Shown here in pieces: positions 1-6,260 of a stretch of DNA of 64,000 bases. Under the pieces are notes generated by a model. That model made no database searches and was not told the DNA's origin. It saw nothing but the letters and a program-made list of their open reading frames with translations. The first letter of the stretch is position 1. Each line of letters opens with the position of its first letter. A program made the position numbers and the translations under genes. The DNA lies in assembly GCA_001189215.1 (NCBI GenBank), contig LFCR01000002.1, positions 1 to 64,000 on the forward strand, read 5' to 3'. The stretch is from Parcubacteria bacterium C7867-008. GTDB taxonomy: Bacteria; Patescibacteria; Paceibacteria; UBA9973; UBA2103.

Positions 1-1
1 T

Positions 2-385
2 TATGGTAAATTCGAGTACGAGCGGAGCAAGAAAGAGAGTGCAGCTCGTTCCAAGGCGAAGGTCTCCGAAACCAAGGAAGTACAGATAAAAGTCGGTACG
101 GGAGACCATGATATGGCCCTCAAGGCCCGCAAAGCAGCCGAGTGGCTTGCAGACGGTCATCGAGTGCGCGCTGAGCTGTTCCTCAAAGGTCGCTATAAGG
201 GTATGGACGAGACATTTCTCAAGACTCGTCTCGAGAAGTTCCTTCTTCTCATACCCTACGCATACCGTATCGCTGAGCCGGTAGCACGCGCGCCGAAAGG
301 ATTCGCCGCTATCATTGAACGCGATCCGAAAGCAGCAACCACTGCAGCACCTAAAAAAGAAGCAGAAAGTCCTGAACCTAAGTAA
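2..385 (+). CDS. infC: translation initiation factor IF-3, C-terminal part (5' end outside window)
   Basis: The reading frame is open from base 2 to the stop at 383-385, and about 127 residues are visible. It begins in the inter-domain region (YGKFEYERSKKE) and continues through the IF-3 C-terminal domain (KARKAAEWLADGHRVRAEL, then LFLKGRYKGMDE). IF-3 binds the 30S subunit and keeps it dissociated while checking the initiator tRNA. The end is an Ala/Pro/Lys/Glu-rich tail beyond the usual domain. It is followed 5 nt later by rpmI and then rplT, the classic infC-rpmI-rplT operon. The true start lies to the left of the window. Confidence 0.93.
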   Translation, partial: YGKFEYERSKKESAARSKAKVSETKEVQIKVGTGDHDMALKARKAAEWLADGHRVRAELFLKGRYKGMDETFLKTRLEKFLLLIPYAYRIAEPVARAPKGFAAIIERDPKAATTAAPKKEAESPEPK

Positions 386-390
386 TTACT

Positions 391-582
391 ATGAAAACCA
401 ACAAGTCATACACCAAGCGCATACGCGTCACCAAAACCGGCAAGCTCGTTGCGCGTAAGTCAGGTCAGGACCATTTCAATGCAAAGGAAAGCGGTCGCAC
501 CAAGAATGTGAAGAAGCATCCGGTAGACCTTACCGTGCCAAAGCGCATTCGTCGCCAGTACCTTTCGAAAGTATCAAAGTAA
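391..582 (+). CDS. rpmI: 50S ribosomal protein L35
   Basis: This is a 63-residue, very basic protein of normal L35 length (MKTNKSYTKRIRVTKTGKL at the start, RQYLSKVSK at the end). It is a small structural protein of the large subunit. It lies between infC and rplT in the conserved order. No Shine-Dalgarno sequence is visible in the 5-nt gap after infC, so translational coupling is likely. Confidence 0.95.
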   Translation: MKTNKSYTKRIRVTKTGKLVARKSGQDHFNAKESGRTKNVKKHPVDLTVPKRIRRQYLSKVSK

Positions 583-600
583 TCGTTTAATCATTTTTGT

Positions 601-951
601 ATGTCTCGAGTAAAAGGAGGAGTAAATTCAGCAAAGCGTCGTCGCAATATCCTTGCGCGTGCTAAAGGCTATCGCCATGGTCGCAGCACCAAGGTTCGTC
701 TTGCGAAGGAATCTCTCGTACACGCTGGAAAGAACGCGTTCAACCACCGTCGCGACAAGAAAACAGACTTCCGTCAGCTCTGGATCGTACGCCTCAATGC
801 TGCTATCCGTGAGAATGGCTTCAAGTCATACAGCACATTCATTGCTGCACTCACTAAAAAGGAGATCATCCTTGATCGTAAGGTTCTCTCAGAGATTGCA
901 CAGAAGGAACCTGAGTCCTTCACTCGCATCGCACAGAAAGTAATGGCGTAA
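601..951 (+). CDS. rplT: 50S ribosomal protein L20
   Basis: This is a 116-residue protein with the L20 signature (SRVKGGVNSAKRRRNILARA, then GYRHGRSTKVRLAKE). Length and basic composition are those of the family. L20 is needed for early 50S assembly and in many bacteria represses its own operon. It is the last gene of infC-rpmI-rplT, and a hairpin terminator follows directly. The start ATG is preceded by an A/T-rich spacer with no Shine-Dalgarno. Confidence 0.95.
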   Translation: MSRVKGGVNSAKRRRNILARAKGYRHGRSTKVRLAKESLVHAGKNAFNHRRDKKTDFRQLWIVRLNAAIRENGFKSYSTFIAALTKKEIILDRKVLSEIAQKEPESFTRIAQKVMA

Positions 952-960
952 GTCAGCAAA

Positions 961-995
961 AAGAAAAGACCCCGCATTGCGGGGTCTTTTCTTTT
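961..995 (+). terminator. intrinsic terminator of infC-rpmI-rplT
   Basis: The stem pairs AAAAGACCCC with GGGGTCTTTT around a short loop and is followed by CTTTT. The IS1595-type element begins at base 996, inside the T-tract, so the target duplication (988-995) is part of this terminator. Confidence 0.85.
988..995. repeat. 8-bp target site duplication, left copy
   Basis: TTTCTTTT directly abuts the left inverted repeat. The identical octamer follows the right end at 3452-3459. Eight base pairs is the duplication length typical of the IS1595 family. The low complexity of the octamer tempers the weight of the match. Confidence 0.8.
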
Positions 996-1024
996 GGGAA
1001 CTATATACCTAGTTACCCTTAACC
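996..1024 (+). repeat. left terminal inverted repeat of the IS1595-type element
   Basis: It begins GGGAACTATATACC and matches the reverse complement of 3424-3451. The outer 23 bases are identical, then one extra T, then TAACC shared. The stop codon of the 47-residue ORF (1019-1021) falls inside it. Confidence 0.9.
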
Positions 1025-1162
1025 CCAAAGAATCCAGACATGCCTAGCGGCATCCCAGAAATACACCATGCTGTCATTTCCAAGCCCATAAATCAATCGA
1101 TTATCTGACTGTATCGTAATGTTGATGATTTCAACATGAGCTGGTTTTTCTTGTTGTGCCAT
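1019..1162 (-). CDS. small protein with YGLG repeat-like motif, IS passenger
   Basis: This is a 47-residue ORF with residues RLIYGLGNDSMVYFWD in the middle and a Trp-rich end (HVWILWG). I have a general impression of short proteins with a YGLG-aspartate-VYxWD motif in related genomes, but I cannot name a function. It is the last of four same-strand ORFs after the transposase and stops inside the left inverted repeat. No clear Shine-Dalgarno is present. Coding status rests on composition and position only. Confidence 0.6.
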   Translation of the reverse strand: MAQQEKPAHVEIINITIQSDNRLIYGLGNDSMVYFWDAARHVWILWG

Positions 1163-1170
1163 AGATTTAT

Positions 1171-1365
1171 TTAGGAATTAGAAGTGGTTTCAGGACGTAT
1201 AAACTCGTGGACCGTAGAGATTACAAAACATCCCGGATTTTTACAGATAACCGCATAGGTTCGAGCTGGCCCATCTCCTGAATCGTATGCAACCTCTACA
1301 TCAGAACTCGCACACTTAGGGCAGAATTTTCTAAACATACGATCATATTCAGGCGCCTCTTCCAT
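1171..1365 (-). CDS. zinc-ribbon-like small protein, IS passenger
   Basis: This is a 64-residue protein. It has one CPKC pair at about residues 15-18 and a second Cys pair in CKNPGC (about 41-46), spaced as in a zinc ribbon. It overlaps the end of the preceding 54-residue ORF by 17 nt, which suggests coupled translation from the transposase message. The function is unknown; nucleic-acid or protein binding is a guess from the fold. Confidence 0.6.
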   Translation of the reverse strand: MEEAPEYDRMFRKFCPKCASSDVEVAYDSGDGPARTYAVICKNPGCFVISTVHEFIRPETTSNS

Positions 1366-1513
1366 GGGATTTATTTTTAGCTTTTAAGACTTTCTCGTCC
1401 TTGTACTTAGACTTTGCTATTGCCCCAAGCACTTCCTTGAAGGATGCATCAATCGGCTCATGCCGTTTTGATTTGCGCCCACGCGGATCCTTTTTCTTTG
1501 TTCCCTTTTTCAT
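1349..1513 (-). CDS. 54-residue basic protein overlapping the transposase 3' end
   Basis: The ORF starts MKKGTKKKDPRGRKSKRHEP and contains IDASFKEVLGAIAKSKYKDE. It starts inside the last 56 nt of the transposase gene in another frame and overlaps the zinc-ribbon ORF at its end. The overlapping chain transposase > 54 aa > zinc ribbon looks like one translation-coupled operon. A basic N-terminus followed by a short helix would fit a small accessory protein of transposition, but this is inference only. Confidence 0.6.
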   Translation of the reverse strand: MKKGTKKKDPRGRKSKRHEPIDASFKEVLGAIAKSKYKDEKVLKAKNKSHGRGA

Positions 1514-2399
1514 AGGTTAGCGCTTTGTATGACAGTTTACCACTGTTCGCAATACGTTTGGCAATTTCTAGGAAGACAACGTCAGGGGTGTTCGTACGCA
1601 TATTGAATCTGAACACGCACTCATCGATGTATCGCTGCAGATGTTTCTTACTCATCCAGTGATGGGTCCCGTGGTACCCGCGCTTGAATAATGCCCAGAA
1701 GGATTCGATGGAATTCGTATTGATGTCTTTGTAGACCCATCGGCGCTTGCCGTGCTTTACCGATCCATGGGTATACCCAAACCTAGGCAGTTTCTGGTAG
1801 ACCTTTGCTTCGTCAGTCATAATGCGAGCTTTCGGGGAAATGTGTTCTTTAATCTTGGGCAGAAGCATTTCTGTGCCTCGATGCGGTACGTGGAATGCCT
1901 TAACCAAACCGCCACGTTCAATCATTCCAAATATAACTGCCTTCTTTTGGAATCCATGTTTCCGACGATGTTTCCCGCCAACGTAGGTTTCGTCTGCTTC
2001 TACAATTCCTGCATCACCAAACAGCTGACCATCATTCTGCTTTAACGCCTCACGAATGCGGTGGTCCATAAACCATGCGGTCTTTTGGGAGACACCCACG
2101 AACTTGGCCAAGCTAACGGACGAGATACCTTTCTTGCTCTGAGTTAATAGGAAGATGGCAATAAACCATTTCTTTAGAGGTATTTTAGATTCTCCGAATA
2201 ATGTCCCAGTCTTAATGGTGAAATCTCGTTTACAAGAAGCGCATCTGTATCGCATACCGTCAGAAAAACGATTAATTTTGCCATGCCGGCAGTGAGGGCA
2301 ATAATCTCCGTCTGCAAAACGGATCTTTTCGAAATATTTGCGGCAATAATCCTCGCTCCTAAAAGCTTTCATAAACTGTTCAAGGCTATTGAATTCCAC
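1458..2399 (-). CDS. IS1595-family (ISXO2-like) transposase
   Basis: This is a 313-residue protein. The N-terminal zinc ribbon has CPHC at about 34-37 and CASC at about 53-56, followed by FTIKTGTLF and a helix-turn-helix-like region (SSVSLAKFVGVSQKTAWFMD). The catalytic core shows the expected acidic residues in VEADETYVGG (about 134-143), IMTDEAKVY (about 191-199) and the SIESFWALFKRGYHGTHHW block typical of ISXO2-like enzymes. No frameshift or internal stop is seen, so it may be active. It is oriented inward from the left end. Confidence 0.93.
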   Translation of the reverse strand: MEFNSLEQFMKAFRSEDYCRKYFEKIRFADGDYCPHCRHGKINRFSDGMRYRCASCKRDFTIKTGTLFGESKIPLKKWFIAIFLLTQSKKGISSVSLAKFVGVSQKTAWFMDHRIREALKQNDGQLFGDAGIVEADETYVGGKHRRKHGFQKKAVIFGMIERGGLVKAFHVPHRGTEMLLPKIKEHISPKARIMTDEAKVYQKLPRFGYTHGSVKHGKRRWVYKDINTNSIESFWALFKRGYHGTHHWMSKKHLQRYIDECVFRFNMRTNTPDVVFLEIAKRIANSGKLSYKALTYEKGNKEKGSAWAQIKTA

Positions 2400-2475
2400 G
2401 AGGGAAAAGTAGTTTGTTGCGTTAGGGTTGTCAAGTTATAGAAATAAATCGCTTATATCATGCTCATTTCAGTCC

Positions 2476-2509
2476 TGTACAAGTTATCCACTTTGATATA
2501 ACTTGTACA
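2476..2509. promoter_or_regulatory. 12-bp perfect inverted repeat upstream of the transposase
   Basis: TGTACAAGTTAT and ATAACTTGTACA are separated by 10 bp. It lies about 77 bp upstream of the transposase start and could be a hairpin in RNA or a dimeric operator. A TATACT box follows on the plus strand at about 2526-2531. The role is not determined. Confidence 0.45.
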
Positions 2510-2540
2510 TACGGAGGCGGGTTTATACTTTAAGTACAAG

Positions 2541-2586
2541 AAAGGACGCGGCGATTCAATAGAATCTTCATCGGTCCTTTTTTCCG
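2541..2586 (+). terminator. terminator-like hairpin inside the IS element
   Basis: AAAGGAC near 2541 can pair with GTCCTTT near 2574-2580, and the stem is followed by T residues. An inner GATTC/GAATC pairing extends it. Together with the TATACT box upstream it could delimit a very short plus-strand RNA. Confidence 0.4.
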
Positions 2587-2628
2587 TTTCCTGTATATTG
2601 AAATCTTAATAGTTTGAGAGTTGAAATG

Positions 2629-2701
2629 TGCCCCCATCCAGATTCGAACTGGAATTCCCAGCTTTACAAGAGGAGGGTTCTATCCTTTGAATTATGGAGG
2701 C
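2629..2701 (-). tRNA. tRNA-Thr(UGU)-like gene carried in the IS element, irregular anticodon stem
   Basis: It is 73 nt long. The acceptor stem GCCTCCA/TGGGGGC has one U-G pair. The D-arm is TTC/GAA. The T-arm is TCCAG-TTCGAAT-CTGGA with the standard loop. The anticodon loop CTTGTAA gives UGU (Thr). The discriminator base is A and no CCA is encoded. The anticodon stem CTCCT/AGCTG has two internal mismatches (U-U, C-C), so it may be a degenerate or specialised tRNA. An 8-bp hairpin lies just upstream of its 5' end. Confidence 0.6.
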
Positions 2702-2911
2702 ACGTTTCACTTCTCAAAAGGAAGTGAATACTCGCGAGAGGCAGAGGAACTAACGTGTTGACTATACTCTGATCAGAGTTTGAGAAGACATAAGGCCTCA
2801 TGTCGCTTGCGAGTGTAACCAGAGTAATAAGCTCTGACTCGCCCGTTTTTAAGAGACGCTACCAAGTCAATTACGCTAACGCCCCTGCCTGTCGGGGGTG
2901 TTTGCTTTTAC
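2702..2911. other. non-coding, hairpin-rich stretch in the IS element
   Basis: No convincing ORF is present. Visible structures are a hairpin TTCACTTC/GAAGTGAA (2706-2713 with 2721-2728), a 14-bp perfect palindrome ACTCTGATCAGAGT (2766-2779), and a GC-rich hairpin followed by TTTGCTTTT (2878-2911) that resembles a plus-strand terminator. I could not match it to tmRNA, RNase P, SRP or 6S RNA motifs. Confidence 0.4.
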
Positions 2912-2920
2912 CAAGGTACA

Positions 2921-3080
2921 GAAAAACCCCAAGGGACGATCTTGTGGGAAGGAACCGACACTAAGTGCCTGAACATTCCCGCAGTTGGACTTGCGGGAAG
3001 CTTTAGCCCCCAACAAGACCGTCCTTTAGGGTCTTAACGTATATCGTCACTCCTAGTGTCCAACACGAAGCGATTCACCT
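2921..3080 (-). ncRNA. putative structured small RNA in the IS element
   Basis: On the minus strand an outer helix (3013-3024 with 2934-2945, 12 bp with one mismatch) encloses an apical hairpin TTCCCGCA/TGCGGGAA (2976-2983 with 2992-2999). It ends in GGGG followed by TTTTT (2921-2930), which is terminator-like. A TATACT box at 3088-3093 (minus) would start transcription near 3081. The family is not recognised. It lies upstream of the tRNA-like gene on the same strand. Confidence 0.35.
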
Positions 3081-3164
3081 GCGTATCAGTATACACCATC
3101 ACTGAAAAAGCAAGCGTGCGTAATCCACATCGCACGCTATACTGACCACACCATCACCCATAAA

Positions 3165-3217
3165 GGAAACCTTGCGTCCAAAGCCCCGCCCGGGGCGTGT
3201 TTACTCGCAAGGTTTCC
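3165..3217. repeat. 12-bp perfect inverted repeat enclosing a GC-rich hairpin
   Basis: GGAAACCTTGCG (3165-3176) and CGCAAGGTTTCC (3206-3217) flank a second stem GCCCC/GGGGC (3183-3196). A further partial copy, CCTTGCG, occurs at 3248-3254 just before the small membrane-protein start. It could be an RNA hairpin upstream of that ORF or an element-specific structural site. Confidence 0.5.
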
Positions 3218-3255
3218 GTTCCTGGGTGGGGTTTTGGAAGTTAATAACCTTGCGC

Positions 3256-3429
3256 ATGAAATCTCCTTCTAAAAGAGAGTCCTGGGCGTATTGCATCGTG
3301 GGCGTCTTCTTTCTATACGGGGCGTATTTCAACCTGGGATTCGATGAAACGAGTCCTGTGACGCTCTTGTTCTTTGTTTTCATCGGAATCGTCTTCCTCA
3401 TTCGCGGAACTAAAGGGCTTCGAGGTTAG
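3256..3429 (+). CDS. small two-helix membrane protein, IS passenger
   Basis: This is a 57-residue ORF (MKSPSKRESWAYCIVGVFF at the start) with two hydrophobic stretches (about residues 11-26 and 34-49) and a short basic end. A longer reading from a TTG at 3172 would run through the inverted repeat, so I prefer the ATG at 3256. The stop codon lies inside the right inverted repeat. Function unknown. Confidence 0.5.
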   Translation: MKSPSKRESWAYCIVGVFFLYGAYFNLGFDETSPVTLLFFVFIGIVFLIRGTKGLRG

Positions 3430-3451
3430 GGTAACTAGGTATATAGTTCCC
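3424..3451 (-). repeat. right terminal inverted repeat of the IS1595-type element
   Basis: Its reverse complement begins GGGAACTATATACC and matches the left end with one single-base gap. It is followed directly by the second TTTCTTTT. Confidence 0.9.
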
Positions 3452-3459
3452 TTTCTTTT
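3452..3459. repeat. 8-bp target site duplication, right copy
   Basis: TTTCTTTT is identical to 988-995. Removing 996-3459 restores a continuous T-rich terminator tail after rplT. Confidence 0.8.
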
Positions 3460-3467
3460 TGCATTGC

Positions 3468-3797
3468 CTATTCAACTACCACTGCAGTACCGTATGCAAG
3501 CACTTCAGTAATACCCTCTCCTATTTCCGTAGCATCATAGCGCATACCAATGACAGCATTAGCACCAAGAGCATTCGCATGTTCAAGAAGTCTTTCAAAT
3601 GCTTGTTCCCGAGCTTTCTCGCAGAGCTGCTCATAGAGTGTGATATTGCCACCGAAGATACTCTGAATGCCTGCACCAATTGAACCCACAATTGAGCGAG
3701 AACGCACGACAATACCCCGCACGATACCGAGATTCTTGGTAACGGTATACCCATCTAATTCAAAGGCAGACGTAACCTTGCTGTGTTCAATAGTCAT
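3468..3797 (-). CDS. YbjQ/UPF0145 family protein
   Basis: This 109-residue protein has the family pattern: DGYTVTKNLGIVRGIVVRSR at the start, a glycine-rich GSIGAGIQSIFGG centre, ALGANAVIGMRYD, and a final strand GTAVVVE. YbjQ-like proteins form compact beta-rich pentamers of uncertain function and are sometimes annotated as heavy-metal-binding domains. It is divergent from the pseudopilin at 3855. The start is supported by TAAACT exactly 6 nt upstream, so the message is predicted to be leaderless. Confidence 0.85.
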   Translation of the reverse strand: MTIEHSKVTSAFELDGYTVTKNLGIVRGIVVRSRSIVGSIGAGIQSIFGGNITLYEQLCEKAREQAFERLLEHANALGANAVIGMRYDATEIGEGITEVLAYGTAVVVE

Positions 3798-3803
3798 ACT
3801 AGA

Positions 3804-3809
3804 AGTTTA
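3804..3809 (-). promoter_or_regulatory. leaderless -10 box for the YbjQ gene
   Basis: TAAACT, then 6 nt, then ATG (3797). The predicted +1 is the A of the start codon. Confidence 0.6.
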
Positions 3810-3842
3810 CACCTTTTATCTAAAAGATATTTAATTATGCTG

Positions 3843-3848
3843 TAAACT
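3843..3848 (+). promoter_or_regulatory. leaderless -10 box for the pseudopilin gene
   Basis: TAAACT, then 6 nt, then ATG (3855). It is the same hexamer and spacing as for the divergent YbjQ gene. Confidence 0.6.
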
Positions 3849-3854
3849 CTATAC

Positions 3855-4397
3855 ATGAAGTCACGGAGCATATCATACGGTTTTACACTGATTGAACTCT
3901 TAGTGGTAATCGCTATCCTCGGCACCCTTTCAAGTATTGTGATGTCATCGCTAAATACAGCACGCGATAAGGCAAGAGACGCCGCAATGATACAAAGTGC
4001 GCGACAAATACCTGCCCAAGCAGAACTATTTTATGTAGCGAATGGAGACAACTATAATGCAAACCCTGGAGGCGCTTCAGGTCCGCGAGGTCTTTGTGAC
4101 AGACGATCTGATGGATCAAGTACTGGTGGTGTAAAAGGAGTCTATCCCATGCTCAGAGCTATCGCAGAGGAATATGATGGGGGCAACGCAACTATTGGAA
4201 GGAGTGGCGTTCGCGGAGTTGAAATTGAGTGTAATGACTATAGGAGTGGTGTTCCTGCGCGTATTGGTTGGTCAATTGAGATCCCTCTTAAAGCAGGTGG
4301 CTATTACTGCATGGATTACTTGGGTAACACTAGTACCACCACAGACCCTGTGCTAGGTAGTGACGATTTAAATTGTAAGACTGGTGTGGTGTATTAA
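3855..4397 (+). CDS. type IV pilin-like prepilin (pseudopilin)
   Basis: This 180-residue protein has a 9-residue basic leader (MKSRSISYG), a prepilin peptidase site G/F and the classic hydrophobic helix FTLIELLVVIAILGTLSSIV. A GspG-like N-terminal helix (ARDKARDAAMIQSARQI) follows, then a Gly/Ser-rich globular part with a YYCMD motif near the end. It should be processed by PilD and assembled at the inner membrane by the PilB/PilC machinery encoded at 52815-55808. Its stop overlaps the convergent beta-CASP gene by 4 nt. Confidence 0.9.
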   Translation: MKSRSISYGFTLIELLVVIAILGTLSSIVMSSLNTARDKARDAAMIQSARQIPAQAELFYVANGDNYNANPGGASGPRGLCDRRSDGSSTGGVKGVYPMLRAIAEEYDGGNATIGRSGVRGVEIECNDYRSGVPARIGWSIEIPLKAGGYYCMDYLGNTSTTTDPVLGSDDLNCKTGVVY

Positions 4398-5788
4398 GCG
4401 GATTGTATTTGCTGTACTCCTTCTTTCGTAATTTTCCATCTCTGCCCTTTTTCAGGAACAATTGCTTTTGCCCCTAGATATTCATGAATACGCTGTGCAA
4501 GGAAGCGAGCGGATGACGGTTCACCAAGTGCGGTAAAGAAGGTCTTGGCGCGTGGCATACAACTCTCTGCGAATTCCACCAAACCGTCTCTATCGGCGTG
4601 GGCGGACCAACCATGGAAAGACTCCACATGGGCCCGTACACGGACTTTAGTACGATCTATCTGTACATACGTTGCTCCATCCTGGAGACGTCGTCCTGGG
4701 CTTCCTGGCGCCTGGTACCCGACGATCATAAGAGTAGTTGATGCATCAGGAAGGAACTTCTGTTCGTGCCTACCAATACGCCCTCCGTGACTCATGCCAG
4801 CACCGGCCATTATGATCTTTGGACCGTGATCCTGCCATATCGCCATAGACTCTTCCCGTGATGGGGTTTCTTTAAGGAATGGGAACTTAAATAAACTCTT
4901 CTCATGCTTAAGTTCCTCAATCGCTTCGGGACGGAAGTATTCATGTGCCCATTTCTCATATACCGCGGTGGCTTTGATTGCGAGTGGCGAATCTAGATAG
5001 ACCGTAATCTTTGGAAGTTCACCCGCATCCATAAGGTTAGATAGCTCATAGAGCATGAGTTGTGTGCGCTCGAGAGAGAATGCAGGGATGAGAATGGTAC
5101 CTCCCCGTTGTATCGCACGCTTGAGTGCATCGCTCAGTTCAGGCACTCGATCCCCTTTCTCTGTATTCTTTCGATCTCCGTACACACTCTCCATAACCAC
5201 CACATCAGCATCGGTGACTGCTTCTGCATCCTTAAGATATACGTTTGGTGTTGCACCAATATCTCCGGTTAAACAAAGTGATACACCATCCTCATCTTTA
5301 ATACGCACACTTCCTGAACCAAGGATGTGGCCAGTGTTGCGCATGTAGCAAGAGAGGCCGGGTGCTGCTTCCCATTCTTCGTGATAGTTAACCGTTTCGA
5401 TACGAGACATAAGTGCATCGATGTCACGATCGTCATACATAGGTTCAAGACCATGATCACGTGCGTTCTCTGCCAGAATACGCCCAGAATCTCGTAGCAT
5501 AATATCCATCAAATCTCTCGTGGGTGGTGTTACAAAAACCTTTCCTTTGAATCCTTCGCGTATCAGCTTAGGTGCCCGTCCAATGTGATCAAGATGGGCA
5601 TGCGTTATAACGAGCGCATCGATGCTTGGAACGTCATACGCAAAGGGTGCGTACATTTCTCTCTCAGAAAAGTCTCTGCCCTGCTCAATTCCGCAATCAA
5701 CAAGTATCTTTCCGCGTGCACCTTCCACTAGGAAATTAGATCCTGTAACAGTGTCTGCACCTCCATGAAATTCTAGTGTGAGCGCCAT
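4394..5788 (-). CDS. metallo-beta-lactamase-fold ribonuclease with beta-CASP domain
   Basis: This 464-residue protein carries the two-zinc motif THAHLDHIGRAP (about 60-71), the histidine in NTGHILGSGSV, the aspartate in LTGDIG, and the beta-CASP histidines in SFHGWSAHADRDGL near residue 395. GMSHGGRIG corresponds to the conserved GMxxGGR segment. This family (CPSF73/Ysh1-like bacterial enzymes) cleaves or trims RNA. The gene overlaps the start of the following membrane-protein gene by 16 nt, so the two are probably co-transcribed. Confidence 0.9.
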   Translation of the reverse strand: MALTLEFHGGADTVTGSNFLVEGARGKILVDCGIEQGRDFSEREMYAPFAYDVPSIDALVITHAHLDHIGRAPKLIREGFKGKVFVTPPTRDLMDIMLRDSGRILAENARDHGLEPMYDDRDIDALMSRIETVNYHEEWEAAPGLSCYMRNTGHILGSGSVRIKDEDGVSLCLTGDIGATPNVYLKDAEAVTDADVVVMESVYGDRKNTEKGDRVPELSDALKRAIQRGGTILIPAFSLERTQLMLYELSNLMDAGELPKITVYLDSPLAIKATAVYEKWAHEYFRPEAIEELKHEKSLFKFPFLKETPSREESMAIWQDHGPKIIMAGAGMSHGGRIGRHEQKFLPDASTTLMIVGYQAPGSPGRRLQDGATYVQIDRTKVRVRAHVESFHGWSAHADRDGLVEFAESCMPRAKTFFTALGEPSSARFLAQRIHEYLGAKAIVPEKGQRWKITKEGVQQIQSA

Positions 5789-6135
5789 ATGGTAAATCGT
5801 GCCAGAACATAGAGTGCTACTGCACCAATCACATCGTTCAAAATGTCATGGAGTGTGTCCCACACATAGCGGGTCTGTCCGGTTGAGATTCCAAAATAGT
5901 ATTCAAAGAGTTCCCAACCAATGGCACCTAGAGCAATACCTAGAAGATAGGTATAGGGACGGTACTTTATGAAAACTCCCACAATGAAGGCACCCATCAT
6001 TGTCCCACCAAGAATATGTACGGGAGTATCTAACCAGCGATAGTACCAGTAGAGGTAGTTCTGGAGAGCATAGAGATGCACTCCTAGGAGAATGAGTGCC
6101 AGGAGAAGCGTGCCGAGGAGCCATCGTAATCTCAT
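5773..6135 (-). CDS. small multi-pass membrane protein (YjdF/DUF2238-like)
   Basis: This 120-residue protein has about four hydrophobic segments. It begins with RLRWLLGTLLLALILLGVHL and ends with a segment containing WDTLHDILNDVIGAVALYVL, which resembles the conserved D-rich motif of YjdF/DUF2238 membrane proteins. I chose the ATG at 6135 because TACAGT stands exactly 6 nt upstream; a longer ORF from 6285 would run through a terminator hairpin. Its biochemical role is unknown. Confidence 0.7.
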   Translation of the reverse strand: MRLRWLLGTLLLALILLGVHLYALQNYLYWYYRWLDTPVHILGGTMMGAFIVGVFIKYRPYTYLLGIALGAIGWELFEYYFGISTGQTRYVWDTLHDILNDVIGAVALYVLARFTIWRSH

Positions 6136-6141
6136 TGCATA

Positions 6142-6147
6142 ACTGTA
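6142..6147 (-). promoter_or_regulatory. leaderless -10 box for the YjdF-like gene
   Basis: TACAGT, 6 nt, ATG (6135). This decides the start codon. Confidence 0.55.
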
Positions 6148-6161
6148 GCATGTGGGTGAAC

Positions 6162-6194
6162 GTACAAATCCCGTCCAGAAGACGGGATTTGTAC
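6162..6194 (-). terminator. hairpin terminator between ndk and the YjdF-like gene
   Basis: A 14-bp perfect stem (GTACAAATCCCGTC with its complement) closes a 5-nt loop. It lies downstream of ndk on the minus strand. Confidence 0.65.
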
Positions 6195-6260
6195 GAAGCT
6201 GCCTCCCTGTGGCAACTTTCGTATACCACGTGGGTGTCCGCAATCTGCAGAGGTAGAGCA

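Larger units (their letters stand above)
996..3451. mobile_element. complete IS1595-family element with passenger genes
   Basis: Its limits are set by terminal inverted repeats whose outer 23 bases are identical, and by an 8-bp direct duplication. It carries an ISXO2/IS1595-type transposase (1458-2399, minus), three small ORFs downstream on the same strand, a tRNA-Thr-like gene, a structured non-coding region and a small membrane-protein ORF near the right end. At 2,456 bp it is much longer than a minimal IS (about 1 kb). IS1595 members with passenger genes are known, but I do not recognise this cargo. It landed in the rplT terminator and left that operon intact. Confidence 0.88.

Noticed and set aside
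2702..2920. Possible tmRNA (minus-strand GCAAACGCC resembles a tag start, tRNA-like region downstream)
   Set aside because: The frame ends in a charged peptide without the hydrophobic -LAA type tail, and the tRNA-like gene is complete with its own anticodon arm rather than a tmRNA half.
3172..3255. Extended start (TTG 3172) for the IS membrane-protein ORF
   Set aside because: It runs through the strong inverted repeat, and the added residues (Arg/Pro/Trp-rich) do not look like the rest of the protein.
5055..5348. 97-codon plus-strand ORF opposite the beta-CASP gene
   Set aside because: It lies fully antisense to a conserved domain, without start signals.
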